A stretch of DNA of 64,000 nucleotides, from NCBI RefSeq assembly GCF_000724545.1, contig NZ_JHBV01000007.1, positions 62,001 through 126,000 of the forward strand, read 5' to 3'. Both the position numbers and the translations under genes were made by a program. A model generated the notes under the pieces. The model had not been told where the DNA came from. It did no database searches and saw only the letters and a program-made list of their open reading frames with translations. Origin of the DNA: Aureispira sp. CCB-QB1. GTDB lineage: Bacteria; Bacteroidota; Bacteroidia; Chitinophagales; Saprospiraceae. Of this stretch, positions 20,848 to 29,494 are shown in pieces. Position 1 is the first letter of the stretch. Every line of letters begins with the position of its first letter.

Positions 20848-21126
20848 CTAAAAAAGGATTTTTAGTTGATATTTCAAAAGTGAATAATTATCTTGTATTA
20901 GCTCTCCATATATACAACATATATTCTGAAATATTAATTGATAAATTAGCAGAATAAATACTTAGAACTACTTTTAAAAGAAGATTACTGGATTAAAGAT
21001 ACAACTTTAAGACAACTAGATGTGTTTATTTAGTGACAGACAAAGTTTATTTTTACCCACAAAAAATTAAATAATATCGATTAAAATCTACTAGCAAGAC
21101 CGCTAATAGATAAAAACACACACGTT

Positions 21127-24100
21127 ATGGCAAAAGCAGGAAAGATAGTAAAAACAGTTCTCAAAGTAATAGGCGTTATTCTTATTCTAATTATTGGGGC
21201 ACTGATAGCAATTCCTTATTTCTTTAAGGATGAAATTCTGGATAGAGCAAAAGAATTTGCCAATGAACAAATTAATGCAGATTTAGATTTTGATAATGAT
21301 CAAGTGAGTTTATCATTGTTGTGGACATTCCCTAATTTTAGTTTTAATATTGGTGATTTATCCGTAACAGGAAAAGAGGAGTTTGAAGGAAAAAAGTTGG
21401 CTCAAATAGGCAATTTTTACTTTACACTGAATCTGATGGATGTTTATAATGGAGAATATCGCATTAATGGTGTTACTCTAAGTGATGCGGATTTGTATAT
21501 AAAAGTATTGAGAAATGGTAAAGCAAATTATGATATATTCGAGACCGAACCTTCGAAAGAAGAAAAAGGCGGAAGCAGCGATTTAGAATTGGCTATTGAT
21601 TATTGGTCGGTAGAAAATACAAATTTTGTTTATGATGACAGAACAGCTGAGATTTATGTTGAAGTCAAAAATTTGAATCATAATGGTAGTGGTGATTTCT
21701 CAACAACTGTATTTGATTTGGAAACAGAAACAGATATTGAGGCATTAACGATTGCAATGGGGCAAGTTTCTTATTTGAAAAAGGCAGCAGTTAATGTAGA
21801 TTTTAATGCCAATATAGATTTAGGGAAAAAGGTCTACAAAATTCAAGATAATACCTTTCGTTTGAATGACCTTGTCTTGAAATTGGATGGAGAGGTAGCT
21901 CAACCATCTGAGGATGATTTGAAAATGGATTTGAAATTCAATGCTCCGAATACAGCATTTTCAGAAGTCTTGTCTATGATTCCAGCAGCCTATACCAAAG
22001 ATTTTTCTTCTGTTAAAACCAAAGGAGATTTTAAATTTAACGGCTATGCAAAAGGAATTTTAAATACTAAAAAAGAAAGTTATCCTGCGTTTGGAATTGA
22101 TTTATCGGTCAAAGATGCAGAGTTTCAGTACCCTGATTTGCCATTGCCTGTAGAAGATATTAATACTAAGATATCGGTAAAAAGTCCTTCTTCAAATTTA
22201 GATAAGATGGCTATTGATGTGAGCCAGTTTCATGTTAAAATTGGTTTGAACCCTTTTGATGCTATGCTGAAACTGCGTACTCCTATTAGTGACCCTGATG
22301 TGGAAGCTAAAATAGATGGTACTATCAATCTGACCGAATTAGGAAAGGCATTTCCAATGGAAGGTGTTTCAAAGCTTTCAGGAATTGTTAAAGCCAACTT
22401 AGAGACCAATACAAAGATGTCTTATGTCAATAAGAAACAATACGATAAGGTTAAGATGAAAGGCTTGGTGATTGTTTCTAATGCTAACTATGTATCTGCG
22501 AATTTGCCTCCTGTAAAGATTCATACAATGGCACTCAATTTTACGCCGAATAATGTTGATTTACAGAATTTCGATTTAAAAGTAGGGAAAAGCGATGTCA
22601 AAGCTAGCGGAAAGTTAGATAACATTTTAACCTATTTTTCTAGAGATAAAATCATGAGAGGAGACCTAAAAGTCATCTCTAATATGCTAGATTTTAATGA
22701 AATTTTAGAAGCAGCAGGTGGGGCAACTTCTACTTCAGAAGAGTCCTCTAAAACCACTTCAGAAGAAGAGTTAGCAACCAGTATGCAAGATACGACAAGC
22801 TCCAAAAAAGCACCAATCTTTGATAGTTTTGAATTTGGGATGGATGTAGACTTGAAGCAGGTAAAGTATGATGTTTATGATGTTAAGAACTTTACAGCTA
22901 AAGGTAGTTTTGCACCAATGAGAGCAGAACTAAAAGATATGAGCTTGATGATTGGGAAAGTAGATTTGAGGGCAAAAGGTACTTTGGAGAATATTTACGG
23001 CTATTTGTTTGCGGATGAAATCATAGATGGAGAACTCACTTTGTATTCTAATTATATGAATTTAAATCAGTTTATGTCTGAGGATGGAACGGCTGTAGAA
23101 AAAGAAGAAGAAATTAATGAGGTGCCTGATGATTTGAGTCAAGTGGAAAATGATCTAGAACCAATGCAAATCCCTGGCAATATTAATTTTACGCTTTATG
23201 CAACGTTTAAAACATTGATTTATGATACTTATAATCTGAAGAATGTTCAAGCAGAGGCGCATGTTTATGATCATATATTGGATATTAATGCGTTGAGAGC
23301 AAATGCTTTTGGTGGTGCAATGGCTATGAATGGGAAGTATGATACGCAAGACCCTGCTAACCCCAAATTTAAGTTTGGGTACGATGCCTCAAAGGTAGAT
23401 ATTCAAAAAATTGCAAAACAAGTAGGGCTGTCTAAACGATTTTTGCCAATCTTAGAATCTGTCTATGGGCAGTTCAATTCTGAATTTGAAATCAATGGTG
23501 TTTTGGATAAAAATTTATACCCAGATTTAGGCTCTTTGTCTGCGAAGGGAATTTTAAAGACATTTAATACTACGATTAAGAATAACAAAAGTTTGGACGC
23601 CTTGAGTGATAAACTTAATATGGAAGATTTAAGTACATTGGATTTAGGAAATACAACCAATTTCTTTACCATAGAAGATGGACGTTTGAAAATTGATCCT
23701 GCAACGTATGCCGTAAAAGGAATGGATATCATTTTTGGAGGGTCACATGGTTTAGACAATACGTTGGATTATGATATGAAAATGCGTGTTCCTCGTGAGC
23801 TTTTATCTAAGAATGCCGCAGGCGCAGCTGCGAATAATGCTGTCAGTGCAGGTTTAGGAGCTTTGGGCGCACAAGCAGATAAATTAGGTATAAAGATACA
23901 GGATAGTGAGTATTTAAATCTAAATGTAGGTGTCGGTGGAACGGTTAAGAAACCTAAATTTAATGTCAAATTATTAGGAGCAGGAGGAAACGGTGACAAA
24001 GGGTTGGCTGGGCAAGCTGTGGATGCTGTTAAAGAAGAAGCGCAAAAGGTAAAGGATGAAATAGAAGCAAAAGCAAAGGCGGAAGCAGAACGAATTCGTG

Positions 24101-24381
24101 CAGAGGCAGAAGCAAAACTAAAAGCAGAACAAGAACGTTTGAAAAGAGAAGCAGAAGAAAAGGCAAAACAGTTGGCACAACAGGCGGTAAAAGATCCAAG
24201 CTCTGTTGTTGATAGCTTAAAGAATATCGACCCAAGTAAGATTATCAAAAATCCTGGAAATATTCTTAAAAATCCTGGTGGTCTTTTGGGCGGAGATAAA
24301 AACAAAGATGGGAACAAAAAAGGAGACGATAAAAAAACAAATCCTTTTGGTAAATTTAAAAATCCTTTTGGACCGAAATAG
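21127..24381 (+). CDS. AsmA-like inner-membrane-anchored protein
   Basis: The 1084-residue protein has one N-terminal membrane helix (about 12-32) followed by a short charged segment. The long beta-rich body alternates DINTKISVKSPSSNLDKM-like strands. Near residues 790-950 is the AsmA C-terminal-like region, with the LDNTLDYDMKMRVPRELL pattern seen in AsmA/YhdP-type proteins of Bacteroidota. The last 130 residues are a Lys/Glu/Ala-rich coiled coil (about 955-1020) and a low-complexity NPG/K tail. AsmA-family proteins are bridge-like and implicated in phospholipid transport to the outer membrane; that role is inferred from the family. The gene stands alone with a terminator 20 bases downstream. 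Confidence 0.85.
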   Translation: MAKAGKIVKTVLKVIGVILILIIGALIAIPYFFKDEILDRAKEFANEQINADLDFDNDQVSLSLLWTFPNFSFNIGDLSVTGKEEFEGKKLAQIGNFYFTLNLMDVYNGEYRINGVTLSDADLYIKVLRNGKANYDIFETEPSKEEKGGSSDLELAIDYWSVENTNFVYDDRTAEIYVEVKNLNHNGSGDFSTTVFDLETETDIEALTIAMGQVSYLKKAAVNVDFNANIDLGKKVYKIQDNTFRLNDLVLKLDGEVAQPSEDDLKMDLKFNAPNTAFSEVLSMIPAAYTKDFSSVKTKGDFKFNGYAKGILNTKKESYPAFGIDLSVKDAEFQYPDLPLPVEDINTKISVKSPSSNLDKMAIDVSQFHVKIGLNPFDAMLKLRTPISDPDVEAKIDGTINLTELGKAFPMEGVSKLSGIVKANLETNTKMSYVNKKQYDKVKMKGLVIVSNANYVSANLPPVKIHTMALNFTPNNVDLQNFDLKVGKSDVKASGKLDNILTYFSRDKIMRGDLKVISNMLDFNEILEAAGGATSTSEESSKTTSEEELATSMQDTTSSKKAPIFDSFEFGMDVDLKQVKYDVYDVKNFTAKGSFAPMRAELKDMSLMIGKVDLRAKGTLENIYGYLFADEIIDGELTLYSNYMNLNQFMSEDGTAVEKEEEINEVPDDLSQVENDLEPMQIPGNINFTLYATFKTLIYDTYNLKNVQAEAHVYDHILDINALRANAFGGAMAMNGKYDTQDPANPKFKFGYDASKVDIQKIAKQVGLSKRFLPILESVYGQFNSEFEINGVLDKNLYPDLGSLSAKGILKTFNTTIKNNKSLDALSDKLNMEDLSTLDLGNTTNFFTIEDGRLKIDPATYAVKGMDIIFGGSHGLDNTLDYDMKMRVPRELLSKNAAGAAANNAVSAGLGALGAQADKLGIKIQDSEYLNLNVGVGGTVKKPKFNVKLLGAGGNGDKGLAGQAVDAVKEEAQKVKDEIEAKAKAEAERIRAEAEAKLKAEQERLKREAEEKAKQLAQQAVKDPSSVVDSLKNIDPSKIIKNPGNILKNPGGLLGGDKNKDGNKKGDDKKTNPFGKFKNPFGPK

Positions 24382-24400
24382 CTTTTTTAGCTTTGAATAG

Positions 24401-24452
24401 AATGCTCTGCTCTTAGGAAATATTTGTCTTAGGAGTAGAGCATTTGTTTTTA
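24401..24452 (+). terminator. Terminator of the AsmA-like gene
   Basis: AATGCTCTGCTC (24401-24412) pairs with GAGTAGAGCATT (24433-24444) with one G-U pair; additional TTAGG/CTTAGG pairing lies inside. A T-rich tail (TGTTTTTA) follows. Confidence 0.75.
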
Positions 24453-24489
24453 TTGGAAGTGCTGTATTCTGGGCAAAGGGAATTTTTTA

Positions 24490-24519
24490 TTGTTAAAATG
24501 GTTTATATCATTATCTTTG
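24490..24519 (+). promoter_or_regulatory. Bacteroidota-type promoter of argS
   Basis: TTG at 24490-24492 is separated by 19 bases from TATCTTTG at 24512-24519. This fits the TTG / TAnnTTTG consensus and spacing of the Bacteroidota primary sigma factor. The predicted leader to the argS ATG is about 88 bases. Confidence 0.6.
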
Positions 24520-24612
24520 TGAAACTAGAAGCAGATAGGATTATTATCTTTTAAAGATCTTGATTTTAAATAGTGAAAAGACAACGTCTAGCAAATTATT
24601 AACAAGAGTAAC

Positions 24613-26586
24613 ATGAACATAGAATTAACAATAAAGGAAAATGTATCTAAAGCCATTGAAACGCTTTATGATAAAAAAATAGAACTAAATCAGGTTCAAA
24701 TCAAACAAATTCCCAAGCACTTGGAAGGAGACTATAGTGTCATCACATTTCCTTTTGCCAAAGTATTAGGAAAGAAACCTAACGAGATTGCTGCTGAATT
24801 GGCTACTCAGTTAATGGCGCAAAGCAAGGTGATTGCAAATGCTATTTCGGCGGGACCTGGTTTTTGTAACTTGAGTATAGGAGATGCCTATTGGACCGAT
24901 TTTGTGAAAGAGGTTTTAAAAAGTGAAGCTTATGGACAACATCCTTCAAAAAACGAAACGGTGGTGGTCGAATATTCTTCTCCAAATACGAATAAACCGT
25001 TGCATTTAGGGCATATTAGAAACAATCTTTTGGGCTATGCAACGGCTGAAATTCTTAAGGCAGCGGGATACGATGTGAAAAAAGTTCAAATTATCAACGA
25101 TAGGGGGATTCATATTTGTAAGTCTATGTTGGCTTGGCAAAAATGGGGGAATGGCGCAACACCTGCCTCTAGCGAAATGAAAGGAGATCATCTCGTTGGT
25201 TTCTATTACGTGGAATTTGAAAAGCATTTTCAACAAGAGTATTCGGCTTGGCAAGAAACAGAAGTTGGTCAGCAGCATTTGACTGAATGGCTATCCAATG
25301 AAAAGAATGTTAAAAAAGCAGAAAAAGCCATTGAAAAGCAAAAGCAAAAAGCAATAAAAGAGGCAGAAAAAAATGATATTCCTGTTCCAACAGAAAAAGA
25401 ATTAAGCCTTAAATACAATTTGAAAAACTATTTTTATAAAGAGGTTTATAAGAATAAGTATTTTAATAAATATAGTGTATTGGGGACTGCAGCTAAGAAT
25501 ATGCTTCAAAAATGGGAGGCAAATGATGCAGAAATCAAAAACCTTTGGAATACAATGAACAACTGGGTTTATGAAGGGTTTAAGGAAACCTATGAAACCT
25601 TAGGGGTTAATTTTGATAAGTTGTATTACGAATCCCAAACCTATCTGTCGGGCAAACAATTGGTCGTTGATGAATTGAAGTCTGAAAACTCTATTTTCTT
25701 TAAAAAGGATGATGGTTCTACTTGGATAGATTTGACCGATGTCAAATTGGATGAAAAAGTGGTCTTGAGAAGTGATGGAACATCTATGTATATTACACAA
25801 GACTTGGGAACTGCTGCTTTGAGATTCCAAGATTTTGGAATGGATAGAATGGTGTATGTTGTGGGGAATGAACAAGATTATCATTTTAAGGTGTTGTTTG
25901 AAACCTTGAAACGTTTGGGGCATAGCTTTGCCAATAATTGTCACCACTTGTCATACGGAATGGTCAATTTAACAACTGGTAGAATGAAATCTAGAGAGGG
26001 AACGGTAGTGGATGCCGATCATTTGATGGCTGATGTTATTGCAAATGTAAAAGCGGAATCTGAAAGTAGAGAGAAATTGACGGAGTTAACGGAAGCTGAA
26101 AAGGTGAAAATTTGGGAGGCAGTTGCTTTGGGAGCTTTGAAATTTTATATCTTAAAAGTAGAGCCTAGAAAAACCATGACATTTGACCCTAAGCAATCAA
26201 TCGACTTGCAAGGACAAACCGGACCTTATATTCAAAATGCACACGTAAGAACGCAGTCTGTTCAGCGAATGGTGGTAGAGAAAGGGATAGAATTGGTGTC
26301 GTATGATCATTATCAATTGAGCGATGTAGAGCGTGATATTCTTGTCTTAGTACACGAATTACCAAGTACTATTGAAAAGGCGGCTCAAAATTACAATCCA
26401 GCAGATATTGCGAATTATCTCTACGATTTGGCAAAAGAATTTCATAAGTTCTGGGGAAATACAACGATTTTGGATGCGGCTAATCCTGCGGCAACTTCCT
26501 TCCGTTTAGATATGAGCAAAGCGGTGGCGGTAGCACTCAAAGCTGCGGGGCAGCTAATTGGTATGCAAATGCCAGATAGAATGTAG
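24613..26586 (+). CDS. argS: Arginyl-tRNA synthetase
   Basis: The 657-residue class I enzyme has the HIGH-type motif in SSPNTNKPLHLGHIRNN (HLGH near residue 133), an ArgRS N-terminal additional domain in the first 110 residues, a degenerate KMSKS loop (GRMKSREGTVVDAD near 460), and the C-terminal anticodon-binding helical domain ending MQMPDRM. It charges tRNA-Arg in the cytoplasm. Most bacterial ArgRS proteins are 550-600 residues. The extra length here is a Lys/Glu-rich insertion at about residues 225-290, before WNTMNNWVYEGF. The flanking motifs are intact, so function is expected. A promoter upstream and a terminator downstream make it a single unit. Confidence 0.97.
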   Translation: MNIELTIKENVSKAIETLYDKKIELNQVQIKQIPKHLEGDYSVITFPFAKVLGKKPNEIAAELATQLMAQSKVIANAISAGPGFCNLSIGDAYWTDFVKEVLKSEAYGQHPSKNETVVVEYSSPNTNKPLHLGHIRNNLLGYATAEILKAAGYDVKKVQIINDRGIHICKSMLAWQKWGNGATPASSEMKGDHLVGFYYVEFEKHFQQEYSAWQETEVGQQHLTEWLSNEKNVKKAEKAIEKQKQKAIKEAEKNDIPVPTEKELSLKYNLKNYFYKEVYKNKYFNKYSVLGTAAKNMLQKWEANDAEIKNLWNTMNNWVYEGFKETYETLGVNFDKLYYESQTYLSGKQLVVDELKSENSIFFKKDDGSTWIDLTDVKLDEKVVLRSDGTSMYITQDLGTAALRFQDFGMDRMVYVVGNEQDYHFKVLFETLKRLGHSFANNCHHLSYGMVNLTTGRMKSREGTVVDADHLMADVIANVKAESESREKLTELTEAEKVKIWEAVALGALKFYILKVEPRKTMTFDPKQSIDLQGQTGPYIQNAHVRTQSVQRMVVEKGIELVSYDHYQLSDVERDILVLVHELPSTIEKAAQNYNPADIANYLYDLAKEFHKFWGNTTILDAANPAATSFRLDMSKAVAVALKAAGQLIGMQMPDRM

Positions 26587-26611
26587 TGAAAAACGATTTT
26601 AGTGATCATAG

Positions 26612-26645
26612 AGCAATCTAGCATTTTGTGTTAGATTGCTTTTTT
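26612..26645 (+). terminator. Terminator of argS
   Basis: AGCAATCTAGC (26612-26622) pairs with GTTAGATTGCT (26630-26640), one G-U pair, 7-base loop, followed by a run of T. Confidence 0.85.
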
Positions 26646-27016
26646 GTTGTAGAGAGGACTTATTTAGATTCCAGAAAATAATTTCCAACCTTGCTTTGAA
26701 TTTCAAATAATTGGTTAAAAAAATACTAAAAGTCCTTTTTTCAAATACTAAAATATAAAAAGTAGAGTTTACTTAAATAGGGAAATAGAAATTGTCATAC
26801 GACTTTTTATTACTTACAACACACTTTGTTTGTTAAGTCAGAGAACAGGAAATAAACGATCGAATAGATACCTTTGTCTGAAGAATCCCTTATTTTTAAA
26901 TAAAACAATACTTACTTATAAGACAAACTAATACATTGAACGAATAACTTACCGAGGCTAGGTGAGTTGTCAAAGGATTACAAAACAAGTTTTATAAAGT
27001 CTCTTAAATAGAGTAG
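26646..27016. other. AT-rich intergenic region without a gene
   Basis: This stretch lies between the argS terminator and the MITE-like element at 27017-27156. No open frame, promoter match or strong hairpin was seen. Confidence 0.5.
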
Positions 27017-27156
27017 TAGTTCGTTGATTTTTTACTTTTTTACCAAAAAGATAAAAAAGCACATTTATATTAGTTTGATAATCAAAATTTTAATGCAAAA
27101 CGCAGCAAAGGCGCAACTTGCTGATTATCAAACTAATAAAGTTTTTCAACGAACTA
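27017..27156 (+). repeat. MITE-like element, copy 1
   Basis: The 140-base element has perfect 11-base terminal inverted repeats, TAGTTCGTTGA (27017-27027) and TCAACGAACTA (27146-27156). Inside, ATTAGTTTGATAATCA (27069-27084) and TGATTATCAAACTAAT (27122-27137) form a 16-base inverted repeat. A longer copy lies in the opposite orientation at 48818-49037. It ends 35 bases before the next gene start, so it may supply or disturb promoter signals. No transposase is encoded. No clear target-site duplication could be fixed. Confidence 0.75.
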
Positions 27157-27191
27157 TTGATAGAGACAATTAGGGATTAATCATTCAATGT

Positions 27192-28109
27192 ATGCAATTA
27201 TTTAAGATTGTTTTTATTGCCGTTTGGGCAATATCCACTCAACATTTGGTCGCACAAGAAATAGAGGCAGGGCTATTGGCTTGTGAAACAGCTGATACAC
27301 CAGACTTATTGGCGCCACCAATTTCCAATATTGAACATTATTACAAAGAACTGATCGCTAAAGAAGGGCAAAATGCACGCTATCGTGCAAGTGATTTAGC
27401 TTTGCAAAAATACGGCTGTGACAAGGAAGAGTACAGTGCCAAACTGTATAATTTACTAGCAGAAGAAGCCTTTTTGATGCAGAACTATGAGGTGGCGAAA
27501 TTGTACTATGACAAAGTTCTAGAAACAGAATTTGTGGCAGATTATTTTGCACAAGGTTTAGTTGCAGATCGAGCTAAATTAACAGCATTAGTGGGGCTTC
27601 GTAATATTGCCATGCAAGAGGAAGATTATTCAACTGCTTTGATTTTTCATCAGAGTTATGTCGACTCGTTGGAAAAAAATTGGAGAACCATTGCTGCACA
27701 GAATAAATTGGAGCACGATAAAATATTTGCAAAATGTTATCAAGCTTTAGGGCAGTCGGAACAAGCCATTAATTATTTGATGCCTTATGCTTTTGGTGCA
27801 GTAGCAGGAACTTATGGTACGATTGATAAAGAGGCGATTGACTATCTAACAGATTTGTTACGCACAAAATATCCTAAGAAAATATACAAACAGTTTCTAA
27901 ATAATATAGCAATGCAAATTTATAGTGAGGAAAAAGGAGGGAAGGTGCTGTTTTTTCTGCAAGTCCTAGATAATAAGATTTATTTCCAAAATGATTCGGC
28001 AAATTATCAATATCGAGTGGCAGAAAACGCCTCATTGAGGGGGCAGGCAGTGGCACATTATCAACGAAAATTGTTGAATTCTTATTTTTATCAAAGTCTA
28101 TTTCGGTAA
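27192..28109 (+). CDS. Secreted helical-repeat (TPR-like) protein of unknown function
   Basis: The 305-residue product starts with a signal peptide (MQLFKIVFIAVWAISTQHLVAQ). The mature part is almost entirely helical, with TPR-like pairs such as LYNLLAEEAFLMQNYEVAK and the following YYDKVLETE, and RNIAMQEEDYSTALIFHQSYV. No catalytic motif was recognised. Helical repeats of this kind usually mediate protein contacts; here the location would be periplasm or cell surface. The C-terminal ~60 residues (Lys/Gln/Tyr-rich) are not repeat-like. The gene stands alone, directly downstream of MITE-like copy 1. I do not recognise the family. Confidence 0.7.
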   Translation: MQLFKIVFIAVWAISTQHLVAQEIEAGLLACETADTPDLLAPPISNIEHYYKELIAKEGQNARYRASDLALQKYGCDKEEYSAKLYNLLAEEAFLMQNYEVAKLYYDKVLETEFVADYFAQGLVADRAKLTALVGLRNIAMQEEDYSTALIFHQSYVDSLEKNWRTIAAQNKLEHDKIFAKCYQALGQSEQAINYLMPYAFGAVAGTYGTIDKEAIDYLTDLLRTKYPKKIYKQFLNNIAMQIYSEEKGGKVLFFLQVLDNKIYFQNDSANYQYRVAENASLRGQAVAHYQRKLLNSYFYQSLFR

Positions 28110-28287
28110 TTGTAAACTGTTTTAGTGTCATAATGGCACCTTTGATGAAAGTTTTAATGTCATTTTGTCATTTGTTTTTGTGTTTTTTGTACTTTTTGTC
28201 GCTTTTTGTTCTTTTTTTTTGATTGGTATTGGATTTGACTAATAGAAAAGCAACAACACAACAAAAAATATTTTAACAATACAACCA

Positions 28288-28330
28288 TTAATCATCTTGT
28301 TCAAATAGATAAACGTTGAAAGATGATTGA
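28288..28330 (+). promoter_or_regulatory. Leader hairpin upstream of the small heat-shock gene
   Basis: TTAATCATCTT (28288-28298) pairs with AAGATGATTGA (28320-28330) through 11 pairs, one of them T-G; TCAA/TTGA can pair inside. The structure ends 20 bases before the hsp20 ATG. It could act as a thermo-responsive or stability element, but this is only suggested by position. Confidence 0.35.
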
Positions 28331-28350
28331 CATTAAACAACACAACAATT

Positions 28351-28830
28351 ATGAGATTAGTAACAAGAAATTTCAATAGACCAACAATCAATACTTTTCC
28401 TAGTTTATGGAACGATTTATTTGCGGATGACTTTTTTGCCAAGCAAGCTAAGAACAAAAATACCTGCAATCCAGTTTATACCAACACACCAGCGGTAAAC
28501 ATCAAAAATAGAGCAGGGCATTATTTTATCGAAGTGGCTGCACCTGGCTTCAAAAAGTCAGACTTTTCGGTAGAGTTAGAAGATAGTACCTTGACAATTG
28601 CTGCAAAGAAAGTTGAGGAAAAAGCGACAGAAGGGGCAGGCGAAAAAACAGAAAAAGAGAGCTATACGCATCGTGAATTTACAAGCCGTTCTTTTAAAAG
28701 AGCATTTACTATCCCAGAAAAAGCAGTCGATGTTGATAAAATTGAAGCAAGTTATGAAGCTGGAGTTTTGGTTATTTCAATTCCTAAAAAGGAAGTAGAA
28801 GAAACAAAATTAAATATTGATGTTCTGTAA
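28351..28830 (+). CDS. Small heat-shock protein (Hsp20/alpha-crystallin family)
   Basis: The 159-residue protein has the N-terminal arm (FPSLWNDLFADDFF), the alpha-crystallin domain from about residue 42 (PAVNIKNRAGHYFIEVAAPG) with a GVLVISIPK motif near 142-150, and a short C-terminal tail. These proteins are ATP-independent chaperones that form oligomers and hold unfolding clients. The start is set at ATG 28351 because homologues begin near here (MRLVTRNFNRP); an in-frame TTG 24 bases upstream lies in the leader hairpin region. The inserted acidic/Lys loop KVEEKATEGAGEKTEKE is typical of Bacteroidota members. It stands alone, followed by a repeat-rich non-coding region. Confidence 0.95.
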   Translation: MRLVTRNFNRPTINTFPSLWNDLFADDFFAKQAKNKNTCNPVYTNTPAVNIKNRAGHYFIEVAAPGFKKSDFSVELEDSTLTIAAKKVEEKATEGAGEKTEKESYTHREFTSRSFKRAFTIPEKAVDVDKIEASYEAGVLVISIPKKEVEETKLNIDVL

Positions 28831-28840
28831 GCACTACGCT

Positions 28841-28870
28841 GTTGAAACCACGCAGTAGCAGCGCAGCAAA
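28841..28870 (+). repeat. Dispersed GTTGAAACCACGCAGTAGCA-type repeat, copy 1
   Basis: The core CCACGCAGTAGCAGCGCAG (28848-28866) begins 17 bases past the hsp20 stop. The same core occurs at 48831-48849 (one mismatch, inside MITE-like copy 2) and at 52729-52747. The shared GTTGAAA just before the core links this copy to the one at 48.8 kb. No hairpin with T-run follows, so it is not an obvious terminator. Confidence 0.6.
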
Positions 28871-29187
28871 CTAAGTAAAGCGATTTTGCGAAGTAAATCG
28901 TATTAGTAAGAATAAACGCACAAGTTTCCTTGGTAGCTACTTAGATAGAAAGAAGCGTAGATGATGTATACAATAGAAGATAAGCAATAAGTAGTTGCCA
29001 ATTGTTCACCCTTTAAAACAAGAAAATAATGAGTAGTAGTAGTAATTATAGGTTTCAAGTCGTTTCGGATTCGTTCCGAAACGACCATTTTTCCATCTCA
29101 AAAGATGTGGGGGGAGTTGGAAAAGTACGTCCCAATTTAGAAGCGGTTGATTTTATGCCAAAAGTAATCTCTAGAGAAAAAAATAAA
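28871..29187. other. Non-coding region downstream of hsp20 with a strong hairpin
   Basis: GTCGTTTCGGA (29059-29069) and TCCGAAACGAC (29075-29085) form an 11-pair perfect hairpin with a 5-base loop. It is followed by CATTTTT, so it could terminate transcription reading rightwards. A weaker dyad CGATT/AATCG lies at about 28880-28899. A 54-codon frame at 29029-29193 spans the hairpin. Confidence 0.5.
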
Positions 29188-29193
29188 AGTTAA
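29029..29193 (+). CDS. Possible 54-residue small protein
   Basis: ATG at 29029 opens a frame to TAA at 29191-29193. The peptide starts MSSSSNYRFQVVSD and contains KDVGGVGKVRPNLEAVDF, a plausible mixed composition without signal peptide or membrane segment. Against it, the frame spans the perfect hairpin at 29059-29085, as expected for non-coding DNA, and its last bases overlap the start of the twin RNA-like unit A. No family was recognised. It is listed as a candidate only. Confidence 0.22.
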   Translation: MSSSSNYRFQVVSDSFRNDHFSISKDVGGVGKVRPNLEAVDFMPKVISREKNKS

Positions 29194-29387
29194 ACAAAAC
29201 TAGAGGTTTGGATGTTATAAAGACATAGAAATTACAACAGAAGAGTGGTCGTTTAAGACTATTTAAAAATAAGAAGGTCGCTTTGCGATAGATACGAAAA
29301 TTAGCACCCCAAGGTGCTATAGGTCACGTTAAGACAACCCAAAGAAAAAAAATGTGCTATCTTGATATATTCGAGATGGCTTTTTTT
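29188..29387 (+). ncRNA. Candidate structured RNA, unit A of a tandem pair
   Basis: This ~200-base unit shares roughly 80% identity by eye with unit B at 29495-29688, and neither carries a shared reading frame. Three hairpins occur in both. The first is AGTGGTC/GACTATT (29244-29250 / 29257-29263), whose two G-U pairs become A-T and G-C in B. The second is AGCACC/GGTGCT (29303-29308 / 29313-29318). The third is a terminal hairpin GCTATCT/AGATGGC (29356-29362 / 29374-29380) followed by seven T. Conserved pairing with changed bases and an intrinsic terminator suggest a small RNA. No clear TAnnTTTG promoter is visible. Confidence 0.5.
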
Positions 29388-29494
29388 GTTTTAAGAGGCA
29401 CCTCTATTTTTAGAAATGATAGACAATTCCATTTATAAATTGATACCTCTTTCGAAAAAAAAAAGTTAAACAAAACGCAAATTTTTTCAAAAAA

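Noticed and set aside
21093-21106. The 14-base match AGCAAGACCGCTAA at 21093-21106 and 52507-52520.
   Set aside because: A 14-base match is expected by chance in a 64-kb window and no flanking similarity was found, so it is not treated as a repeat.
23769-24317. Long antisense frames inside the AsmA-like gene (also 12242-12592 in gcvP and 35038-35418 in the lactone oxidase gene).
   Set aside because: They mirror real genes and have biased composition due to the coding strand; no motif supports them.
28838-29190. CRISPR-like reading of the repeats near 28.8-29.7 kb.
   Set aside because: Repeats are few, differently spaced and imperfect, with no cas gene in the window; they fit terminators and RNA-like units better.
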